A DNA stretch of 64,000 nt from Agriterribacter humi (lineage in GTDB: Bacteria > Bacteroidota > Bacteroidia > Chitinophagales > Chitinophagaceae), in the NCBI RefSeq assembly GCF_009192765.1, contig NZ_VOHQ01000005.1:62001-126000 (forward strand), given 5' to 3'. Shown piece by piece: positions 1 through 7,321 of the stretch (positions are counted from its first letter, which is position 1; every line of letters begins with the position of its first letter). The notes beneath the pieces are model-generated. The model was not told where the DNA came from. It did no database searches and was given only the letters and a program-made list of their open reading frames with translations. Position numbers and translations under genes: made by a program.

Positions 1-1947
1 AAATATTTCGGGAAGCAGGAGGTGATAGGTAAAACATTTGCGATCAATAATGATACCACGCTATACAAAGTAACGGGTGTTATGGAAGATATACCAGCCC
101 ATTCGCATTTCCACTTCGATATATTTGCTTCGATGAAAGGCTGGAGAGATGCTGGTTCCGATTCATGGCTGGGGGGTGGCTTTCATACCTATTTATTGCT
201 GAAACCTGGTACTGATCAGCAAAAAATGCAGGCACGGTTTCCGGACATGGTAGCCAAGTATATGGGCCCGCAAATTCAAAAAGGGATGGGCTTAAGCCTC
301 GAACAATTCAGAACTAAGGGAAATAAACTGGGATTTGTGCTCCAGCCTTTAACTTCTATACACCTGCATTCTGATACGTCTAATGAATTTGAACCGGGCG
401 GAAATGCTACATACGTATATATATTTGGCGGTGTTGCGCTTTTCATGCTCATTGTAGCCTGCATCAATTTTATCAATCTCTCTACTGCCGGTGCATCCAA
501 AAGAGCCAAAGAAGTGGGTATACGGAAAGTAGCAGGTTCCGGTAAACTTCAACTTATCAGGCAATTTTTATTCGAATCGCTGCTGATAACCTTTTTTGCA
601 TTACTCATTGCGTTTGTATTGTTGCAACTGGCGCTTCCCTGGTTTAACAACATCTCCGGAAAGCAATTGAGCATCGGGTTAAATCCTGTATTGGCATTTA
701 TCATGCTGGGATTGATTGTTGGATTGGCGGCCGGAATTTATCCCGCGTTCTACCTATCCTCTTTTAAACCAATTGCTGTATTAAAAGGAAAACCTGCCGG
801 CAATAATAAAAACTTTGCCTTGCGGAGTGGACTGGTTGTTTTTCAATTCTTCATTTCAGTGGCTTTGATCATAGGAACCATAGTGGTGTACCAGCAAATG
901 AAATATATACAAAACAAAGACCTGGGATACAACAAAAATCAGGTCATTACTATTCCCAATTCATGGGCTTTAGGCGCAAACGAAAAAGTATTTAAGCAAC
1001 AAATGCAGCAGGATCCCCGTGTATTAAATGCAACAATGTCGTGGTATAAGCCTACAGAGCCCAACAACTACAACAATGCACTGGGCTACCCGGCCGGCAA
1101 CGACAATTTAATAGTAAGTGGTGTAAACTATTATGTAGATGAGCAATATATCCCAACCCTGGGCATGCAAATGATCAGCGGAAGAAACTTCTCGAAAGAT
1201 TTCGCTACCGACTCCAGCGCCATTATTCTGAACGAAACTGCAGCAAAGGCTTTAGGATGGAATGCAGAAACAGCTATTGATAAAACAGTGATAAGACAGA
1301 ACAGCTCTAAAGGCGATAATTTTCCTTTTCATGTCATTGGTGTTGTAAAAAATTTCAACTTCAAATCCCTTCACGAAGCCATCAGTCCTTTGTATATGAC
1401 CCTGCAACCCGAAGGCGGATTGATTTTTAAAGTAACCAACAGTGATATATCCGGTCTGCTGGCTGCTATGAAAACAAAATGGGACAGTTACAATACAGAA
1501 GAACCGTTTACTTTTTCTTTCATGGATGATTATTTCAACAAAGCTTATGCAGCAGAGCAAAAAACAGGTACCATACTGAACATCTTTGCGATACTCACCA
1601 TTTTTGTGGCTTGTCTTGGCTTATTTGGACTGGCAACCTATACTGCAGAACAACGCACAAAGGAAATAGGCATCAGGAAGGTATTAGGCGCCAGTGTAAC
1701 TCAGGTAACCCAAATGCTTTCCAAAGAATTTTTAAAGCTGGTATTGATTTCATCGCTTATTGCTTTCCCGGCTGCCTGGTGGGGCATGAATAAGTGGCTG
1801 CAAAACTTTGCATATCGTATTGATATTTCCTGGTGGGTATTTGCTGTAGCAGGATTGGCCGCGCTGGCAATTGCCCTGCTCACAGTGAGTTTCCAGGCTA
1901 TAAAAGCAGCAGTTGCGAACCCGGTGAAAGCGTTGCGGACGGAGTGA
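1..1947 (+). CDS. Gene 1 (5' partial): FtsX/MacB-type ABC permease, subfamily B
   Basis: The last 648 residues of a permease whose start lies left of the window. The frame is open from base 1 (KYFGKQEVIGKTF, a stretch found near residue 150 in the complete paralogs), so about 150 residues are missing and the GTG at base 22 is internal. Remaining parts are the end of periplasmic domain 1, the linker SIHLHS, TM2-4 with KEVGIRK (fragment residue 169), TM5, periplasmic domain 2, TM6-8 with TKEIGIRKVLGAS (553), and the tail NPVKALRTE. Both membrane cysteine motifs are present (ACINF, ACLGLFG). An R1 repeat starts at the base after the TGA. The truncation is a window artefact; no internal damage is seen. 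Confidence 0.95.
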   Translation, partial: KYFGKQEVIGKTFAINNDTTLYKVTGVMEDIPAHSHFHFDIFASMKGWRDAGSDSWLGGGFHTYLLLKPGTDQQKMQARFPDMVAKYMGPQIQKGMGLSLEQFRTKGNKLGFVLQPLTSIHLHSDTSNEFEPGGNATYVYIFGGVALFMLIVACINFINLSTAGASKRAKEVGIRKVAGSGKLQLIRQFLFESLLITFFALLIAFVLLQLALPWFNNISGKQLSIGLNPVLAFIMLGLIVGLAAGIYPAFYLSSFKPIAVLKGKPAGNNKNFALRSGLVVFQFFISVALIIGTIVVYQQMKYIQNKDLGYNKNQVITIPNSWALGANEKVFKQQMQQDPRVLNATMSWYKPTEPNNYNNALGYPAGNDNLIVSGVNYYVDEQYIPTLGMQMISGRNFSKDFATDSSAIILNETAAKALGWNAETAIDKTVIRQNSSKGDNFPFHVIGVVKNFNFKSLHEAISPLYMTLQPEGGLIFKVTNSDISGLLAAMKTKWDSYNTEEPFTFSFMDDYFNKAYAAEQKTGTILNIFAILTIFVACLGLFGLATYTAEQRTKEIGIRKVLGASVTQVTQMLSKEFLKLVLISSLIAFPAAWWGMNKWLQNFAYRIDISWWVFAVAGLAALAIALLTVSFQAIKAAVANPVKALRTE

Positions 1948-2182
1948 CCTCACCCCCGGCCCCTCTCCGCGTAGCGGAGGGGGGTGCCTAAATTTATGGC
2001 TGGTTGAGTGAATGGCGAGAGGAGCAACCTGGCATTCAAGGCAACCGGGAAATAGAAGAGATGTAAAAATGTAAAGCGCTTATCCGGATTTATTCAAATG
2101 CTGATATGGAAGAACTAAAAGTTTGTAATTGTTATGTAGTGCCGTCCCTCTCCATTGCATGGAGAGGGATAAGAGGGTGAGG
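1948..2182 (+). repeat. R1 element, copy 1 (REPIN/MITE-like)
   Basis: A 235-bp element beginning at the base after the gene 1 stop. The left end is CCTCACCCCCGGCCCCTCTCC-like and folds into a hairpin (CCCCTCTCC against GGAGGGGG). The right end (about 2140-2182) has CCCTCTCC...GGAGAGGG followed by ATAAGAGGGTGAGG, so the outer ends are imperfect inverted repeats. The interior is of the diverged subtype, sharing TCCGGATTTATT with the copy at 49421. It is followed by a 30-nt AT-rich leader to gene 2. Confidence 0.8.
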
Positions 2183-2212
2183 TAATATCAAATCCTAAAT
2201 ATCAAATCTCAA

Positions 2213-4600
2213 ATGATAAAAAATCTCTTACTCGTTGCGCTGAGGAATTTTAAAAGAGACAAATGGTATAGCCTCTTAAATATTCTTGGGCTTACCATTG
2301 GAATAACTTTTGGTTTGTTCCTTATCTTTTATATTAAAGATGAGTTAAGCTATGACAGGTATCATAAGAAAGCTGATAGAATATTTCGTGTAAACTCCAT
2401 CATTAAGGAGGCAGACAGGGATACCATGCGCTGGGCGATAGCGCCCTTTCCAATGGGACCCGCTTTGGCAAAAGATTATCCTGAAGTAGAGGAATCCGTT
2501 CGATTTGTAAACAGTGGAAGAACCATGTTTAAGAATGGTGGGTTAAGGTTGTATGAAGACAAGGTATTTTTTGCCGACAGTAATGTGTTTCGTGTATTTA
2601 CTTATCCTTTTATTGAAGGAAATCCACAAACAGCATTGAAAGAACCCAACACAGTTGTACTTTCTCAATCATCAGCTATAAAATTTTTTGGCACAAACAA
2701 ATCTTACGTTGGTAAAACTTTGGAGAATGTTAATGGTAAGGTATACAAAGTAACGGGAGTGATGAAAGACGTTCCCAAAAATTCCCATTTCATTTTTAAT
2801 ATCCTGGCTTCGAGGAGTTCGCTTCCGGCCGATTTCGCGAATAACTGGGGGAACTTTGATTACTTCACCTATGTATTACTAAAACCGGGTACAACGGCCG
2901 CCGTCTTTGATAATAAGATGAAACCCATGTACGATAAATACCTGGCTTCCATTTTTGCGCAGTATAATATTAAAATAAAGTTTGAAGCGCAACCCATCAC
3001 CTCCATACATCTTCATTCCAATACCGCTAACGAGCCTGAAGAAACGGGTAGCATGTCTTATATCTACATATTTTCGGCTGTTGCATTTTTTATGTTGCTG
3101 ATCGCCTGCATTAACTATATGAATCTCACTACCGCGAGATCAGCGAGAAGAGCAAAGGAAATAGGTATAAGAAAGGTAACCGGTTCAAATAAAACACAAC
3201 TGGTATTACAGTTTTTGATTGAATCAACACTTACGGCTTTAGTTGCTTTATTATTGAGTATAGGGCTGATTGCGCTGTTCCTTCCAATGTTCAATACACT
3301 GGCCGGGAAATATATTTCGTTCGGTACATTATTCAGACCAGATACTATACTTATTCTGCTGGCTGTAGTTGTGTTTGTTGGAATTGTGGGCGGCAGTTAC
3401 CCGGCATTTTATCTATCAAAGTTTAACCCGGTTGATGTATTAAAGGGAAGCTTGTCAAAAGGCTCCAGCAATGCTAATTTAAGAAAGGCTTTAGTGGTGA
3501 TACAGTTTTCCATATCCATGATTATGCTCATTTGCACATGGGTGGTATATGGACAACTTCGATATTTAAGAAACAAGGATCTTGGTTTTGATAAAGCCCA
3601 GGTGATGACTGCATCGGCTGTTACAGACAGGGATATACAAAGTGCTGTTCTTTCTTTTAAGAATGAAATGCGCAATAACCCGCAGGTACTTTCTGTTAGT
3701 GCTGCAAGCTCAGTGCCGGGGCAGGGAAATAGTTTTAATTTATTTTCTGTTCAAACAAAAGACGGATATGTAGATAAAGGAGTAGATGTATATGCTATTG
3801 ATGAAGACTATATTAAAACACTCGGTATTAAATTGGCAAAGGGCAGAAACTTTTCAGGACTTCCGGATACGCTGCATGGTATGCTGGTGAATGAGAAAAT
3901 GGTACAGGAATTTGGCTGGGGCGATAATCCGCTTGGCAAAAGAGTGAAATTTCCCGGTGATACTTCAGGTAATTATCTTGAAGTGGTAGGCGTAGTGAAA
4001 GACTTCAATCAAAAGTCATTATACAATCCTATTACTCCATTGATCTTATTGTACCGGCCCAATACCAATCTTATCCAGCTAAAATTAAGCACTGCAAATA
4101 TTTCTTCTGCTATTACGCGTATAGAAAATACCTGGAAAAAAATATTTCCCGATATTCCTTTTCAGTATACATTCCTTGACCAGGATTTTGATTCTCAATA
4201 TGCCGCCGATCAGAAACGTGGAAAAATATTTACCGCATTCTCTATACTTACAATACTTATTACATGCCTTGGACTTCTGGGTTTGATTGCCTTTACAACA
4301 GAACAAAGACAGAAAGAGATCAGCATCCGTAAAGTAATGGGTGCGAATGTTGGCCAGATCGTTCCGCTGATTACTAAAAATTTTGTTGTACTGGTTGGAT
4401 TATCCTGTATTGTAGCTTTTCCGGTTGCATGGTATTTTATGGCGAAATGGCTGAAGATATTTCCATACAATACGGGGTTAAGTATAATGCCATTTATACT
4501 TTCAGCGCTGGTTGTGTTGTTGATAACGATGCTTACGGTTATATTTCATACCGTAAGAGCGGCTGTTGCTAACCCGGTGAAGGCTTTGAGGAGTGAATGA
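2213..4600 (+). CDS. Gene 2: FtsX/MacB-type ABC permease, subfamily B
   Basis: A 795-residue inner-membrane permease; the first complete copy, used here as reference. Approximate layout: TM1 20-41; periplasmic MacB_PCD-like domain 45-265; linker SIHLHS; TM2 283-305; cytoplasmic RRAKEIGIRK (about 312-321); TM3 330-355; TM4 378-400 ending GGSYPAFYLS; LKGS; TM5 422-447; second periplasmic domain 450-650; TM6 672-693; KEISIRKVMGAN (701, with Ser for the usual Gly); TM7 725-745; TM8 757-780; tail NPVKALRSE. In characterised relatives (MacB, LolC/LolE, FtsX) the TM2-3 loop docks on the ATPase, and the periplasmic domains handle substrate or transmit ATPase-driven motion. Two such modules in one chain resemble a fused permease dimer. 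The substrate is unknown. Confidence 0.95.
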   Translation: MIKNLLLVALRNFKRDKWYSLLNILGLTIGITFGLFLIFYIKDELSYDRYHKKADRIFRVNSIIKEADRDTMRWAIAPFPMGPALAKDYPEVEESVRFVNSGRTMFKNGGLRLYEDKVFFADSNVFRVFTYPFIEGNPQTALKEPNTVVLSQSSAIKFFGTNKSYVGKTLENVNGKVYKVTGVMKDVPKNSHFIFNILASRSSLPADFANNWGNFDYFTYVLLKPGTTAAVFDNKMKPMYDKYLASIFAQYNIKIKFEAQPITSIHLHSNTANEPEETGSMSYIYIFSAVAFFMLLIACINYMNLTTARSARRAKEIGIRKVTGSNKTQLVLQFLIESTLTALVALLLSIGLIALFLPMFNTLAGKYISFGTLFRPDTILILLAVVVFVGIVGGSYPAFYLSKFNPVDVLKGSLSKGSSNANLRKALVVIQFSISMIMLICTWVVYGQLRYLRNKDLGFDKAQVMTASAVTDRDIQSAVLSFKNEMRNNPQVLSVSAASSVPGQGNSFNLFSVQTKDGYVDKGVDVYAIDEDYIKTLGIKLAKGRNFSGLPDTLHGMLVNEKMVQEFGWGDNPLGKRVKFPGDTSGNYLEVVGVVKDFNQKSLYNPITPLILLYRPNTNLIQLKLSTANISSAITRIENTWKKIFPDIPFQYTFLDQDFDSQYAADQKRGKIFTAFSILTILITCLGLLGLIAFTTEQRQKEISIRKVMGANVGQIVPLITKNFVVLVGLSCIVAFPVAWYFMAKWLKIFPYNTGLSIMPFILSALVVLLITMLTVIFHTVRAAVANPVKALRSE

Positions 4601-4631
4601 TACAAATGTGGAGATGTGAAAATGTGGAAAT

Positions 4632-4657
4632 GCCTGCCCGACTGAATAGGCGGGTGA
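4632..4657. repeat. GC-rich mini-hairpin
   Basis: GCCTGCCCG-ACTGAATAGG-CGGG is a short GC-rich hairpin of the same style as the mini-palindromes nested in R1 copies. It sits in the gene 2-3 spacer beside an RA palindrome, where the left half of R1 would be expected. Confidence 0.5.
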
Positions 4658-4665
4658 AAATGAAA

Positions 4666-4700
4666 GCGGTGGGTACGCTACGAAGGAAGCGTCAGACCGC
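4666..4700 (+). repeat. RA palindrome, copy 1
   Basis: A 35-nt imperfect palindrome, GCGGTGGGTACGC...GCGTCAGACCGC, a member of the ten-copy RA family. The outer arms GCGGT(C)/GACCGC and inner arms ACGC/GCGT pair around a short purine-rich loop. It is flanked by degenerate AATGTGGAAATGTG-like spacer. Confidence 0.75.
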
Positions 4701-4788
4701 AGGCAAATGTGGAGGTGTGAAAATGTAATGCTGGGATTAGTTCAATAGATGATGTGGTAGTTAATATAACCTGAAATTGTACTATAGC

Positions 4789-4826
4789 ACCGTCCTTCTC
4801 TATAGGAGAAGGATAAGAGGATGAGG
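4789..4826 (+). repeat. R1 right-end remnant
   Basis: The right terminal hairpin of R1 only: CCGTCCTTCTC...GAGAAGGATAAGAGG-ATGAGG. The left end is missing and the preceding interior is decayed. The paired substitutions CCTTCTC/GAGAAGG keep the stem intact relative to CCCTCTC/GAGAGGG. Confidence 0.65.
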
Positions 4827-4877
4827 CTAAACTTCTCAGGAGAGATCAAAACCAAAAGTAAAAATCATAAACAATAA

Positions 4878-7241
4878 ATGTTTAGAAACTATTTCAAAAT
4901 CGCCTGGCGGAATATTACAAGGCATAAAGCATATTCCATACTCAATATAGCAGGACTATCTATTGGCATGGCCTGCAGTATACTTATTTTGCTTTGGGTA
5001 CAGCACGAGTTAAGTTATGATCGCTTCAACCGGCATGCACATGAGATATACCGTCTCACCTGTAATGCCGGTGATTTCAAAGCTGCCGTAAGTCCGGCAG
5101 GTATGGCGGAAGAATTGCGGGCGGAAATGCCGGAAATAGAAGCTACGGTACGTATAAGCAAGCCGTCTACCAGCCTGGTAGAAGTCGGTGACAAAAAATT
5201 TGAAGAACATCGTGTTTTTTTTGCTGACTCCAATTTCCTGCAGGTCTTTTCCTATGCCCTGCTTAGTGGCGACCGTAAAACAGCACTGAACAGCGCTGAC
5301 GGTGTTTTAATCACTCAGGATATTGCAAAGAAATATTTTGGGAGCGAAGATGCTGTAGGTAAAATGATACGCGTAAACAATAATGAAAACTTTGTAGTAA
5401 AAGGCATTTTGGCAAATGCACCGTCTAATGCTCATTTCCGGTTTGATATCATTTTTCCTATGGCAACGCTTGCCCGGACAGACTATGATTTGATCAACAA
5501 GGTTTGGGGCAATTTTAATTTCTATACATATATTCAGTTTCATAACAACTTCAACAAAGCAGGCATACCCGGTATCATCAAAAAAATCAAGGCCATTCAC
5601 AGGGCGCATAACGGCGACGGACTCAAAGTGGATTTTCACCTGCAGCCATTACCGGATATTCATCTGCATTCTGATCTGCAGATTGATTTGCCCGGACATG
5701 GCAATATCCAGTATGTCAACATTTTTTTCATAGTGGCTATCTTTATTCTTGCGGTAGCGTGCATCAACTTTATGAACCTAGCCACAGCCCGGTCAGCGCG
5801 GCGTGCAAAGGAAGTAGGATTGAGAAAAGTTGTTGGTGCCAGCCGTTACCAGATCATTCTCCAGTTTTTAGGTGAAGCCATGATCATTGCCTTCATTTCA
5901 CTGCTTGTTGCTATCGGTATAGTATACCTGCTATTACCGGTATTCAACACCCTGTCTGGAAAGGAATTGACTATAAATGCGTTTAGTGGCGAGCTATGGA
6001 TCAACCTGTTGATCATAGCATCCGTCACCGGCATCCTGTCTGGCAGCTATCCTGCTTTATTCCTTTCAGGCTTTAAACCGGTGAAAGTGCTGAAAGGAAA
6101 AGTTAAAGTGGCGGACGCCAGTTTTATATTACGGAATACACTTGTTGTTGCTCAATTCGTAGTAGCTATATTGTTGCTCACAGGGACCGCTGTAGTATAC
6201 CGGCAACTGAATTTTATTAAAAACAAAAATCTCGGCTTCGACAAGGAAAACCTGCTGTATGTACCCATGACGGGTGAGTTGTGGAATAAGCGGCAGTCAT
6301 TGAGGTCTGCACTGCAACAAAATCCGCTTACCTCCGATTTTTCAGTGATTTCAGATTTACCTACTGCGCTCATTTCCGGCACAACGGATATTGATTGGCC
6401 GGGTAGAGATCCTAAATCTCAGGTAGTAGTGCCTTCAATAGATGTGGATGTAAAATTTATGGATGTTTTCAAAGTAAAGCTGCTTGCCGGCCGTGGTTTT
6501 TCCGCGGCGCTGACAACAGACAGTTCGAATTACATGATCAATGAAAAGATGATGCAGGTGATGGGAATGAATATAAATAATGTGGTGGGGCAAAACATCA
6601 GGTTTGGCGATAATAAAGGGACGGTGATAGGGGTAGTAAAAGATTTCAATTTTAAACCGTTGCAATATGCCATTGAGCCATTGGTACTGAGATTTAACAA
6701 ATACGGCGGATTGGTAATGGTACGTACGCAACCCGGAAAAACAGAAGCCACTATAGCCGCGCTGAAAGACATCAGCCACTCCCTCAATCCTTCTTATCCA
6801 TTTGCTTACAGTTTCCTCGATAAGGATATTGATAATTTATATCGTGGCGAGCAGCAGATGGGTGGCATATTTAATCTCTTTGCCGCACTCGCTATTTTTA
6901 TTTCCTGTCTCGGGTTATACGGATTGTCTGCCTTCATGGCAGAACAGCGTACAAAAGAGATTGGCGTACGCAAAGTACTGGGGGCTTCAATATTCAATAT
7001 CGTATATCTTTTGTCTGCAAACTTTACGGGGTTAATATTGATTGCGATGTGCATAGCAATCCCCCTCTCTTGGGTGGCCATGAGCAAATGGCTTGACGGG
7101 TTTGCCTACCGGATTGAATTCAACTGGACCATATTTCTTGCAGCCTGTGCAACTGCATTATTGATTGCCTGGCTAACGGTGAGTTATGAATCTATTAAAG
7201 CGGCGGTGGCAAATCCTGTGAGATCACTCCATACGGAGTAA
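4878..7241 (+). CDS. Gene 3: FtsX/MacB-type ABC permease, subfamily B
   Basis: A 787-residue two-module permease. It starts MFRNYFKIAWRNITRHK, matching the N-terminal signature of the family; TM1 follows at about 20-42 (SILNIAGLSIGMACSILILL). Periplasmic domain 1 carries AKKYFG near residue 150, and the linker is DIHLHS. The first cytoplasmic loop reads KEVGLRKVVGAS (311) and the second TKEIGVRKVLGAS (about 692). Membrane cysteines are present (ACINF, SCLGLYG). The tail is NPVRSLHTE, with His replacing the usual Arg. The AT-rich leader has no recognisable Shine-Dalgarno. Gene 4 follows after only 69 nt with no hairpin, so co-transcription is likely. Confidence 0.95.
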   Translation: MFRNYFKIAWRNITRHKAYSILNIAGLSIGMACSILILLWVQHELSYDRFNRHAHEIYRLTCNAGDFKAAVSPAGMAEELRAEMPEIEATVRISKPSTSLVEVGDKKFEEHRVFFADSNFLQVFSYALLSGDRKTALNSADGVLITQDIAKKYFGSEDAVGKMIRVNNNENFVVKGILANAPSNAHFRFDIIFPMATLARTDYDLINKVWGNFNFYTYIQFHNNFNKAGIPGIIKKIKAIHRAHNGDGLKVDFHLQPLPDIHLHSDLQIDLPGHGNIQYVNIFFIVAIFILAVACINFMNLATARSARRAKEVGLRKVVGASRYQIILQFLGEAMIIAFISLLVAIGIVYLLLPVFNTLSGKELTINAFSGELWINLLIIASVTGILSGSYPALFLSGFKPVKVLKGKVKVADASFILRNTLVVAQFVVAILLLTGTAVVYRQLNFIKNKNLGFDKENLLYVPMTGELWNKRQSLRSALQQNPLTSDFSVISDLPTALISGTTDIDWPGRDPKSQVVVPSIDVDVKFMDVFKVKLLAGRGFSAALTTDSSNYMINEKMMQVMGMNINNVVGQNIRFGDNKGTVIGVVKDFNFKPLQYAIEPLVLRFNKYGGLVMVRTQPGKTEATIAALKDISHSLNPSYPFAYSFLDKDIDNLYRGEQQMGGIFNLFAALAIFISCLGLYGLSAFMAEQRTKEIGVRKVLGASIFNIVYLLSANFTGLILIAMCIAIPLSWVAMSKWLDGFAYRIEFNWTIFLAACATALLIAWLTVSYESIKAAVANPVRSLHTE

Positions 7242-7265
7242 TGCAAATTTGAAAATGTGAGGAGT

Positions 7266-7321
7266 GTGAAAATCAACAATCAATAAATCAGACATCATAA
7301 ATAACACTTTATGTTCAAAAA
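7266..7321 (+). repeat. L1 leader, form shared with gene 23
   Basis: 56 nt covering the end of the spacer and the first codons of gene 4, identical base for base to 57546-57601 before gene 23. It contains the ATCAACAATCAATAAATCAG and CATCATAAATAACACTTT stretches. The gene bodies beyond are from different subfamilies (C versus A). Confidence 0.8.

Noticed and set aside
22-24. GTG at base 22 as the start of gene 1
   Set aside because: The frame is open to base 1 and codes for the conserved KYFG region that lies near residue 150 in complete paralogs, so the codon is internal.
276-509. Open frames on the minus strand and in other plus frames throughout the window, such as 276-509 and 38649-39251
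   Set aside because: They lie opposite or inside strongly supported permease genes, show no family features of their own and reflect the composition of the coding strand. The longer one at 38649-39251 covers R1, RA and the start of gene 16.
4601-4877. Integron-like cassette array with palindromic recombination sites
   Set aside because: The gene-plus-palindrome layout is suggestive, but there is no integrase in the window, the palindromes lack attC-type core sites, and the cassettes are all from one family.
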